A stretch of DNA of 64,000 nucleotides from Heligmosomoides polygyrus polygyrus (taxonomy: Eukaryota; Nematoda; Chromadorea; Rhabditida; Heligmosomidae): the NCBI GenBank assembly GCA_947396885.1, contig OX377206.1:52063631-52127630 (forward strand). The letters are read 5' to 3'. The notes under the pieces were generated by a model, which saw nothing but the letters and a program-made list of their open reading frames with translations, ran no database searches and was not told the origin of the DNA. Every line of letters starts with the position of its first letter. Position 1 is the first letter of the stretch. Of this stretch, positions 33,301 through 45,300 are shown piece after piece. Made by a program: the position numbers and the translations under genes.

Positions 33301-36300
33301 AACAGTGATTGTGTGTCCAAAGGACATGTTTGATGGGGCAGGTCAGTCACTGCAATTATGTGCAGCAACAGTTTGGGCTCCGGTGCCGAACATTCTCAAG
33401 TAATGAATTAGATTGAGGTCAAGTGAAAAATTCGTTTAAAAATATTGCAAATATGAGCTTCTCTACATCACAGAAACTATTATGTGAGGTCTGGACAGAG
33501 GGCAGCGTTGAGTGTCATGGTCGGACTAGAAGAAAGTTGCCTTCTTGAAGCAGTAGAGCTGCCAGACCTGAGCTGCTAGATCTATCATTTCGGGCTGCAG
33601 CATCTCTGCATGTTATCTGATAAAGTGTTGGGTGCAGAATCCTGATCCGCTGGGTGGAGACACAGATCTGCACGCATGAAGTAGCCTTTGCAGGACATAT
33701 CTCCTTGGAATGCAGGGCAATTTAGTGGCTGATTGCTATTCTACTTTTGATCAGAATAAGCCAAAAACCAGCAAATGTAATCCACGTCTCGTATTCAAGA
33801 GCCTGAACGAAAATCAGCTTTGGAACAAAAGTGGTGTGGTCGCAAATAATTAGCGAAAATGGGAAAAATCGGCAGTTGAGAATGCATGAAATGATCAACA
33901 TGGAGTCAAACTAATCAAATTTGATAACAAATAGATCGCCGTGATGAGGCTAAACCAAAAACTGACGTGAAATACATTTTTGATACAATTTGAAAATTTT
34001 AAAACTCTATTAGGCATGTCCCTTCCTGCCAGGAGGTATAATTAGGCGAGACCCAGGAGCGAATATGGGTCAGGTCAAGACAATTACGAGGCTCGCTTAA
34101 ATAGGTCATCTCGAACTCAAAAATTTTGGAATACTGCCAAGATTTTTATGCCATTGGGCAGATCATGTTGTTCTGATTCCAGCAATGTGCACTTCATTGG
34201 ATATAATCGAATTTGAAGTGAGTCATGGTAAAGCGGCGGAAACGGAAGATTAATCCGCCGCCGGCCGCGTTTTGGCGGATGTTTACCGACGGTACTCTAG
34301 ATAAAATCCAATTGAAGACGTACCCTTTCCTCTGAAACAAGAGTTCCATCCGAAAACGTTATCATATGACCACTGCTCGCTTGTCTCTCCACTGTTCATC
34401 TTGCGGATCCCCTTCTTGCTTCTCCACCACTTCCGCTGTTCGTCATCGTCAACTTTAAGTCGTGAGCAGGTCGAACACCACTCGATCATCGGCGACAGCG
34501 TTAGGTTTAAGAAAGCCTTAGAAAACCTATGATTCCCAGGTGATAGGCAAAGATGAGGGAAAGAATATATCGACTGTTTAGGTCAACCTGCGGAATCCAC
34601 AGACCTTGTTTCACATTTCAACCACTTGTGACGTCACACCTTGGTCTCCTTGAAAATCCGAGCAGGATTTGTCCGGTGTCATTGGTCCACGTAGGGAAAC
34701 AAACTGTGAGGAGCCTGTAGCCTTTATGTGCTGTCCGTATTGAGACCAGTGCTTCTGTTTCATGCACTTTGTGCCTGTGTATCACCGATGTTGAACGTTT
34801 ACACATCATTACGTTGAATGGCTTTTTCATGGCGTTTTGGTCAGTAATGAACAAGTCGCAAGAAAGTTACTCTCCACAGCAAACAGATGGTAAAAATGCA
34901 CAAAAAACGTCCGAAATGGTAGAATGCGTCAGAATGCCCCAGATCTCAACCAGTCAGTCGAAACGCAAATGAAGCAGCGCACAATGACCAAACCCCGACC
35001 TTCCTCACATGAAGCAACCCCACTACCCCCGGCGCTCAGAGCCGCTTGCCAGCAGAGGTATCGCGGGCGTACAAGACCCTCGAACTCGTGAGACACCGAT
35101 TCCATTGTAAATTCAAGGACCCCCTACTCCTTGGGTTTATCGACTTGGCAAAAAAGAAACACATTTTTATACTAATTGGTCGGTGGGATTTTTCCTATAT
35201 GACTCGCTCCCCCTTCAAACATACGCATTAGACCCTTCCGTTGTTCTGGGGTGCGAGAACGTGATTATGACGGCCAACGGAAAGGTCTCACAGCGGGGGA
35301 ATTTTCGATCAGACGATCACCATCGATCGATATTACTGATGTCTTGAACGAATTCAGCGTGCGTTGCGATCCAGAAATCGTGCTATGTTCAACGCGCGCT
35401 TCGATCCAGAAGCCCTGCCGCAGATGAAAATCAGAAGACTTGTCACAGATCGATAAGGCAATCATTAAATGGTTTTTCCGTCGTTGACGAAAAAACTATC
35501 TAATGATTAGGCGTCTCCGATCGGTCATTCACTACTGCAGCAATTCTGCGTGGAAAAATTTGTGCCGTTCAACATTGTAAGATGTTGTGGAAATTCATCC
35601 TTTTGACAGAAAGTGTTTTCGGGAAGTGACCAGAATCGATGAGGCGCTCATTATCCCGGCATCTTGCTACTATCACACCAAAGCTTTGATTCAGAGATAG
35701 AACTGTTTCGGAAATCCTAATTACCTGAAAAATCTAACAACCCTCTTCAAAATGCACCATTACACAAAATCTCGATGGGCACTCGGATGACACTTTTCGA
35801 ATACTTGAATAACTTTGGCTACCTGGGAAATTTTGAATATTCAAACGGTTTCGAATACCGAAAATTTTCGAGCATTCGAAATCGAATATATTCGAAGAAC
35901 GCGATTTTTCTGAACAATAGAATTCGAGTATATTCGAAAAAGTCGATTTTTCGAATATTCGAATTCGAATCTTCAAATTCGAATAAAAACCATTCGAATA
36001 CCTGTTCGAATGGGTCATTCGAGCATAAGTGTATTAGGGGGTCGATATTTCTTCGGCAAATTATGCAAAATCGGGACACCTGATCATACAGAAGATCCAG
36101 ATTTCGGAAAATAACGTAGTTTTATTATACTGTGTCTAACAGAGCTTAAATTTTTATAGATTACAAATTCATTTTTTAATGCTGTGTCCTGCAGAAGAGA
36201 GAAAATTATTTCTGTGACAAGTCCATCCTTCGGTTGCCATTCCGTCATCGATTCGAAGAACGCTTCAAAAAAAATTGTAAGGAAAGCACTTAAGTCATCC

Positions 36301-39300
36301 TCAGTAGTTATCGCGAAATTTTAGAGAGTACAATTTCAGACGTAATTATGTAGGTGTTGCTTCTTTAGGTAGAAAACTGTCTTGTCAATGACATCCTGGA
36401 AAAATCTGAAAAAATTAAAAACCTCTGATTGTCTCGAAGTCTGCCGGCAGAAAATCTTTACCTTTAACTGTAGAACAATCTGCATTTAAAACTTGTTTAA
36501 TATTCAGTTCCACATTCTTAACATCAGAAGTCGAAGGTGCGCGTGAGTCTCCACATTGTCGTAGCCACACCTAGAAAAAACAACTCATTAAGAGGCAGAA
36601 GCATCATCTGAATACCCGAAAAATGCGAGTGATTCCTCGTTCAAAGCTGAGAGACCACGACCCCCCCCCCCTAAAAAAAAAATACGGCGTCACAGTACGA
36701 TCTCTTCAACTTTAACCTCAAGCTTGAGGGTAATGGCAGGACGTCGTCGGCGTACAGAAGCGTCTTGCGCGCCGGGTGCTGGATCGCGGGCAATGCTGTC
36801 CATAACAAGAACAGACAAAATCGGCAAAAGGACGCTTCCTCGGTGGACGTCGACGGAGAAACTGAACGGCTTCCACGTTCGAGCAGCACTTCGAACTCGA
36901 TTCTTAAGGTCGCGGTAGAGCAGCTTGATCTGTCGGATAAGTTGTTCAGGCATCTGTCACTTGCGGAGTGCTACCAAATAAGCTAGTGAGGCACACCATC
37001 GAAGCCCTTGTCGAAGTCGAAGCAAGCAACATGGAGAGCTTGGTGTTCTTCGCGGTTCTTCTCGAACAGGAGCCTTGCGACGTGAATCGCGTGGTGCTAC
37101 ATACATTAACGAATCCGGCCTGGCTCACGGTAGCGCTGACGATGTCACGAATGCGCCTTTCGAGGACGCGTTCGAAGATCTTCTTTGTGTGGGAGAGTCG
37201 AAAGATCGGGTGATAGTTGAAGCATTCGGCTGGGCTACCTTTCCTTTCCCAAGTCGACATGGTCGTGCTACTCTGCCATTCGGACGGTGTCCTTTGCTCT
37301 TCGTTGGCGGTTAGAAAAGCTGGGTTCCAGCTTCTGGCTTTTCAAAGCTCATAAGGGATGGATACTAGATGACCATGGAACTTGAGATGAAATATAGATC
37401 ACTGGATGCGGCTTCGAACGCTGATTCCAAATATGGTTCCGCTTCTTCTGTGCTCATCTGTGAACGGAGTTATGGACCATTTGTATAGCAGGCTCTTTTG
37501 CCCTCTAGGTTCACGCAGAATGGGTCAAAATCACAAGAGAGCGAGCTCAAGTAGGGTTGAAGCTGCGCTGCCGGCTGGTGGCTCAGGGGGTAGAGGAGCG
37601 AGGCGAGGTGGTTTATGCTTCAATTCCCTGGTGGTGCAGCACTTCCTAAAAAAGATCTGACACGATCAATCAAAGCTCTCTATGTCGAATCGCAACTAGA
37701 CTCCGTGTCCACATCTGTGCTCGTTTCGTGGAGTTCTAGAGGCACTAGGAGGCTTACAGGCCTCCTGATTTTTCTACGCGACGGATGCCTCTCTGACGAC
37801 ACCTTCCTTGTTGGCTACGAACTCGTCGATTCGTACCATTTTCCACATGTAGCGTGGTTGTCCACGGATCTCCCTCGATAGAGAGCCTTCGGGCTCTCTT
37901 GTTAAGAGGGATCTCGGGCCGCTTGTCGCAGGGCCACGTGGCGCGTCCCCGGGTGGTGGATATGGGAATTAAACGCGAACCAAATGCGACCGTGTACTGC
38001 CCAGAGACGCAAGTGGGATGCAGGGGATGGACTCCTTGCTCCTGCTGTGTCGGGTCGACGCGTTCCTTGTGCGTGGGAGCGGCATGTTCGTGCACAGTGT
38101 GCGCGGATGTGTTCGTGACTGTGCGGATTGTAACTGTGTCGGCTCGGTCAAAAGCTTGCACTCGGTAGACTGGGAGTACATGTAAGGCGATTCGAGGCCG
38201 CCTTAAGTCTCGCCCCGTCCCTTCGGGCAGTCTGGCTGGCTGCCCGGAGTACCCCGCCCGCACGACAGAGCCTGACTAGCTACCCGTGTTGTGTTCCAGT
38301 CAAACACAGCAGCACTAAAGGGCCTCATTCCCCTGAGCCCGAAAGAGCCCCCATTTCTACAGCGATGGGAAGGACGAGTACGGAGAGGCTGCTAAAATCT
38401 CAGGGCCTAACCAGGCTGCGCAAACTGAGAAGGACTAGGATGACGATCTGTACTTACAACGCCCGCACGCTTGCGTCGGAAGCATCCGTCGAGGACCTGA
38501 TGACGCAAGCCAGGAAGATCAAGTACGACGTCATCGGACTGACCGAGACGAGAAGACACCACCCCCTACACGCCGCCTACGACTCCGGAGAAGAACTGTT
38601 CCTCGGAACATGCGACAGCAGGGGAGTAGGCGGCGTTGGTGTCCTCGTCAACACGCACTTGGCCATGAACATCGATTCGTACGAGTCTCTGACAAGCCGA
38701 ATCGGACGTCTGCGACTGAAGCGATGTGGCTCCGTGCCAGCCTTGACTGTGTTCGTCGCGTATGCCCCAACATCCGACTACGACGACGAAGACGTCGAGG
38801 CCTTCTACGTAGAGCTGGAGAAGTTCTACAAGGAAGATCACACCTTCTACAAGGTGATCGTCGGCGACTTCAACGCCAAGATCGGGTCACGAAGGTCGCC
38901 GGAAGAACTTCACATCGGAACCCACGGTTTGGAGTGGAACGAGCAAGGTGAAAGGCTGTCTGAGTTTATCATGTCGACCAAGACCATCCATGGAAACTCG
39001 CAGTTCCAGAAGCCTCCCTTCCTACGATGGACCTGGGAATCTCTCGGTGGCCAGTTCCACAACGAGATCGACCACATCATCTTCAACCGCAAGTCTTGCC
39101 TGACCGACGTCTCCGTTGTTCCCAAGTTCTACACGGGATCGGACCACCGCCTCCTTCGCGCAAGGTTCCGCTTTTCGCGTCAAGGAAAGGAGGTTGCGAA
39201 GTTCAAGAAGAGGAGTCCCAGAACGACCATCAACTGGGATCTCTACACCTCTCTTGTCGGCCTTTGGGAAGATGCCGTCATGGACAACGTCGACGAGGAA

Positions 39301-42300
39301 TACGATCGCTTCGTGCACCATCTCCACGATAGTGCTAAGGGAGCCGAGAGCTTAAAGACCACCAAGAGACGCCTGTCTCCGGAAACTCTCGAGCTGGTAC
39401 GCCAGCGTGGAGCAGCACGAGCGTCAGGCAACTACCAACTGACTTCCGAGTTGCAAAGCTATGCAGAGCGGCGATAAAGGAAGATCTGAAGGACAGAAGG
39501 GCGGAAGTGTTGGCTGAAGCAGCAGAGGCAGGGCTGAGCATCCGCAATGCCCGCCGGAACTTCGCCAACTTCAAGACCAAGATGACCGCTCTCCGACGTC
39601 CTGACGGAACCATCACCTCTTCCAGAAGGACCATGGAGAAAGTCATCCACGACTTCTACTCCGATCTCTTCGATAGCCACGTCCACCTGCCCCCATGCCA
39701 TCTTCCGCAGGATGGATACGTCGTCCCCTCTGTTCTCTCTTCCGAAATCCGACACGCCATCTCGTCGATGAAGAAACGTACAGCACCCGGTTCTGACAGG
39801 ATCAGAGCTGAACACCTGAAGAACCTCCCGCCAGCGCTCATCAACACCTTGGCGCGGCTCTTCACACGCTACCTGTCCGAATGCAAGGTTCCATCTCAGT
39901 GGAAGACCAGCAGAACCGTCTTGCTGTACAAGAAGGGAGACGTGCACGACATTGGAAACTATCGCCCGAACTGCCTGTTGTCCGTAGTCTACAAGCTGTT
40001 CACTCGAGTCATCTTGAATAGGATTAGTAGAACGCTGGACGAAGGACAGCCATGCGAACAAGCAGGATTTCGGAGAGGATTCAGCACGATCGACCACATA
40101 CACACCATTACGAAGCTCATCGAAGTGTCGCGAGAGTACAAGCTGCCGCTGTGCCTTACGTTCATCGACCTGAAGAAGGCATTCGACTCCGTCGAGACTG
40201 AAGCGGTCATGGAAGCCCTGCTCACCCAGGGCGTTCCTACTCAGTACATCAGGGTCCTTCGACAGCTGTACAGTGGATTCACGACCAAGATCTCACCATT
40301 CTACAACGACGTCGTCATTGACGTGAAGAGAGGGGTTGGACAAGTGGATACCATATCCCCGAAGCTCTTCAGCGCCACCCTCGAAAACGTCATGCGCGAA
40401 CTAGAATGGGAAGACATGGGAGTAAAGGTCGACGGCCGGCAACTGCACCATCTTCGCTTCGCTGACGACATCGTGCTCATAACACCGAGCATCAGTCAGA
40501 CGGAACGAATGCTGGCCGACTTCGATCGTGTATGTGGAAGCGTTGGACTGCAGCCGAATCTTACGAAGACGATGTTCATGAAGAACGGATGGGTTTCTGA
40601 TGCCCCATTCTCGCTCAACGGAACCAACATCTCCGAATGCTCCAGCTATGTGTATCTGGGTCGCGAAGTCAACATGGCCAACGACCTAGCACCAGAGCTG
40701 AGCAGGAGGAAACGAGCGGCTTGGGGAGCTTTCAAGAGCGTCGAAGAAGTCGCGAAGAAGACGAAGAACGTCCGACTCCGTGCCCACCTATTCGACTCCA
40801 CTGTTCTTCCTGCCCTAACATACGCCTCAAAGACCTGGGCTATACGAAAGCAGGATGAACACGCGATCAGCGTCGCGCAGCGTAGAATCGAGAGGACGAT
40901 GCTCGGAGTGGCACGACTCACGCAAGTGAGAGAAGGCCTCTGGAGTTTCGAGCTTCGCCGACGTTCGAAGATCAGAGACGCTGTCGCATGGGCCAAGTTG
41001 TCGAAAATTAGGTGGGCCGGCCACGTAATGCGATTCGCAGACACCCGCTGGACGAGAGTCGTCACCGATTGGATTCCGCGGGATGTCAAAAGAACACCAG
41101 GACGCCCACCAACGCGTTGGTCGGACCTCTTCGTGAAAGCCCTGAACGACCGATATGACGCTCTTCGTGTCCCTCGAGCGAGGAGGATCCATTGGAACAC
41201 TCTGGCACGCGACAGGGACGAATGGAGACGCTGCTGGCGCCCGCTCGAGCAAGTCGATGAACAACGGGACGACAGGTGATACAGGTGATACAGCGTGGTT
41301 GTATCGCATCGCAGACCAGCTCGACCTGTCCAAATTACGGAGCGATACGCGATCCTCGTCTGTGCCCAACCACCTTCTGATATTTTTTCTCAAGGACGTC
41401 AAGTACTGTGACGTGCTACTGTTGCCAGAACTGTTCCGTGATCCTGCAGGAACTTTCAATGGCCTGTAACACTTGGGACTTTGTCTGGGACGCTAGGCGT
41501 TCTGCAGGACATAGATAGTCCTGGTCCTCAATAAGATCATCTCCCGTTTGCATTGGAGGAAGCACTTTAAACTCGTTCTAAAAGAAGTCTATCTGTCGAT
41601 GAAAGTGCTCTGAACCTTCCTCCGACTCGACGTATAGAAGTGATCGAGTGTTAAGAATGCTTTCGATCTCCACGATTAGCGTTCCCAGCTCCTCTTGGAG
41701 CTGGAGTGACCTTTCATAGCGACTTGTTCATGGCCAGTTTGACGTATCTGATCAAGCGCTCATAGACGCTTCCTTGCCACAATGTATAGGGAGTGTTGTA
41801 CGTCCACTGGATCTGGCAACTGCTGATCTCCTTGGCAATGGTTGGGTCGTCCTTCGCTGTTTCCAACCATTCTGTGAGTATGGCGTCTCCTGACGCAGAA
41901 GTTGGTGCGTTGTCGCTCGTGATGGACTTTGGGATCCCTCGCCTCGCGAAGAATCGTCGTAACATGTGCAAAAATGCGATTGTAGAGACGTACGACACCA
42001 GTTCCAAGTGGCGCAACCTGGTGACTAAGCAAGTGATAATGCATCCGTAGCACTTTTCTGGACCTCCTTCCCCCTTCACGGAGAGCGGTCCAAAATAGTC
42101 TAGGCCTATGTGCTCGAACGGACAGAAATGTTGTAACCCTATGTGCTGGTAGATACTCTTGATCCAGATACTTGTCGGGCGGGCAAGTTGTTCATCTTCT
42201 GACACTCCGTGCAACGGCGTATGATTGACGTCACTTCTGCTCGCAACTTCGGTATCCAATACCGTTCACAAACGCGACACATCGTATGACTGATGGCGGC

Positions 42301-45300
42301 ATGGAGTTCTAGATGGCAATCTGTGATGACGAGCGGATAACCATGTTTTATGCAACACAAGCATAGGAAACTTGGCTTGCTTGTCTACATAGGTCACGTC
42401 TTCCTGGGCAGCCGGCCACGACAAAGAAGAATCCCTTGTTTATCTACATACGGTTGAAGATGACGGAATGACTTCAGAATTGCCGGAGTTATCCAAGAGA
42501 GTTGGTGCTGTTTCACTAAGGCCTTGTCTGCCGTCCTTATCTCCATTTCATTTGGAATAGCAGCGTCAGCTGGAGCTAGCTCGTCCAATAGCTGAGACAG
42601 CCTTATTGGAATTGTCTGTATCTTGTTAGCAAGCGGAACGAGAAGCTTGATGAAACGTAGGACGGACTCCACAACTCTCTGAACCTTACGGAAATCCGAG
42701 ATGGAGATCTCATGGAAGATATCCGTATAGATTACCTGCGATTGAGCGAAGACCCTGGTGTTCTGTGGTCCTTCCACAACATTGTTCCCACCGCCCTGCG
42801 GTCGCTCCACTGTCGTCGTTTAACAAAGTTATTGGTGTGTACGTCGCGCGGGCAACACTTGCCGTTCATCTTGGGACGGTGCTGCAGCCGAGGGAAAGAT
42901 CAGTAAGGCGAACCAGCAATTAGATCCAGTAAGAAGAAACGGATGAAGAGGAATCTGGCGTCTTGATTTGGAAGGTATGTCAACGATATCCGGAAACACA
43001 AGCTGTTGGGCGGGAAAACGTTTGCGGAGGAGCAACCTGAGGGTAGAAGTACTGCGCAGCACAAACGAATGGCGTTGCTGGACGGTCCGGAGAGGATGCC
43101 TATGATGAACCCACGGAGATGGTGAACGGCTTGATGCCAATGAAGTACGCACCAAATCCTAGATGCTAGTGAATTTTACTTTTCACAAAAACTACTTGTA
43201 GTAGGTCAGTGATGTTGCAAAGTTGCGCGAAGCGTGCAAGTGCGAGATACGCCAATAGGCGTGTCGGAGCACTTGTACAATAAAAACGAGTTTGAAAAGT
43301 TCTGTTTTTCCTAAGCGCTGACTTGTTCACCGGCTGGCCACCGCAAGTCGTATAGCCAAATACGCATTCAAATGTCTCCACGACGTCCGTTTCATCAACC
43401 ATCTCTGCTAGTGGGCGGCTGCATCCACCGTTGCTCTGAGTTTCGCCCTCACTGTGCTGGTCTTTTTGTCGTCCATCACTGTTTTCTATTCGCTAATGTC
43501 GTCTTTAGTGACAAGGAGGCAGTACTCATAACTCACACTCTAGATGGTACATCTGTTGAGTTATTTTTGAGGTTGGTAGTGAAGGCCAGTGACGCTGCAC
43601 ATCGTTCGATGGATTCCTTTGCTCGTAGTACTTATATTGCACAAGGCACTAGATGGACGACGGCGGCGATGCAGCGCGACATCTGAGGAAAGAAAATGCA
43701 CCATTAAAAACAAGCTAGCCACTCTAGAGGCCTGGAGCCGCAGGCACTCGACAGGTCTGGTTCTGGGTCCGGTTGTACACCTGCGAGGGAAGACGTTGAA
43801 CTTAGAAGACCCATTGCACTTTTCCATCTACCTGAATCTTCTTCAAACGTAGCGTCCGAGAGGTTAACTCACGATCATACGTAAGCTGTAGAGTCACTAA
43901 ACTTCCTTAATGCCGAGTGCTTCCCCGTGCCGGTTTATCGGATGGGAAGGCTCGCGCTTAACAAGCCTCGCCTGATCAAAGTGGTGTTACCAGCCAGCAA
44001 ATTTCAGCGATTAGCGGTTAGGCGTGCTCCACGTCCGCTTCTCTTCCACTCAAGAGTGCCTTCCCAAACCTCACCGCTAATCGCGCTATGTCGACGCCGT
44101 GCAACGATAGCCCTAGCAAGGAAAGGGTCTGAAGCCTATGTCTGGACGGCGGAAGCGAGTCATATAAGAATTCCCACCCCTCGATTAGTATAAAAATATG
44201 TTTATTTTTGCCAAGCCGTTAAACCCAAGAAGTAGGGGCCTTGAAGTCACAATTGAATAAGGCGCATTACGAGTTTTGGAGACTTGTACGCCCGCGATGC
44301 TTCTGCCGGTAAGCGGCTCGGAGCACAGCGGAAGTGACGTTGCCTTATGCGAGGAAGGTCGGGGGGAGGGGGGGTTTGGTTCCTCTGCGCAGCTGCATTT
44401 TCGTATTTCAACTGAATGGTTGAGATTTGGGGGATTCTGACGTCTATACCATTTTCAGACGTTTTCTGCGCATTTTGCAACTGTACGCTACGGAGCGCAG
44501 CTTTCTTGCGACTTGTTTATTACTGACCGGATTTTTAACCACAACGTCTTAAAGTTGACGTGCTTTGAAGTCCTTAAGTATGCTGGCCATCCTTTCGGCC
44601 ACCTTGATTTCTTCCCCGAAGGTTCCTCGTCTAAAGATGGGCTACACTTCAGCTGAGCAGGTGGAGCACCACTTGAGCATCGGCAGACACTGTTGGTGTC
44701 ATGTTTTAGAAAAGCTCTCCTCAGACCTCTGATTTCCATGTGACAGGAAAAGATGAGGGAAAGAGTGTACCGATGCCGCTTAGGTTAAGTTGCGGTATCC
44801 ACAGACCTCGTTTCGCATTTGAGTGCTGCTTCACGTACGTTGTACGTGTGTTACTGATGTTGGACATCTATACATTATCATGTTGAATACCACAAAATGC
44901 AGTTGGAAAATGCTCAGAAAACGTCTGAAAATGGTACAGACGTCGAAATCCCCAAATCTCAACCAGTCAGTTGAAATGCAAAAATGAGGCAACGCAGAAG
45001 AACCAAACCCCGACATTACTCGCATGAAGCAACGTTACTTCCGCTGCGCGCCGAGCCGCTTGCCGGTGGGGGCGTACAAGACACCCGAGCTCGTGATGTG
45101 CCGCACTACATTGTGACTTTAAGGACCCCTACTCCTTGGGTTTAACGACCTTGCAAAAAAAGCATTTTTATACTAATTGAGGAGTGAGGGTTTTCCCTAT
45201 ATGACTCACTTCCACCGTTCAGATATACGCTTCAGACCCTTGCATTGTAAGTGAAACTGTTACGCGGTCGCCGATTTCTGGCTTTCCAGGAGATTATCTG

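Larger units (their letters stand above)
37862..41291 (+). mobile_element. RTE-A copy 1: complete 3,430-bp LINE
   Basis: Bounded by the 11-bp duplication AGCGTGGTTGT. The 5' end CCACGGATCTCCCTCG is shared with copy 2. The leader of about 500 bp starts with a UUCG-loop hairpin. An endonuclease frame (38365-39477) and a reverse transcriptase frame (39507-41279) are separated only by a one-base deletion near 39450 relative to copy 2. The 3' tail is a short ACAGGTGAT repeat, as is usual for RTE elements, which lack poly(A). The host is the minus-strand Bel/Pao relic. Confidence 0.92.
41303..43290 (-). mobile_element. Bel/Pao LTR retrotransposon relic (5' piece plus integrase region)
   Basis: On the minus strand, from 43290: a 5' LTR/leader-like stretch (CAAGTGCTCCGACACGCC onward), a pre-integrase segment, the zinc-binding and core domains of the integrase and the downstream C-terminal domain, which resumes at 37861 beyond RTE-A. 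The protease and reverse transcriptase between leader and integrase are deleted. Multiple stops and frame changes; inactive. Confidence 0.78.

Noticed and set aside
37570..37645. Functional tRNA gene
   Set aside because: Boxes are present but the stems do not pair; listed only as a weak tRNA-like relic.
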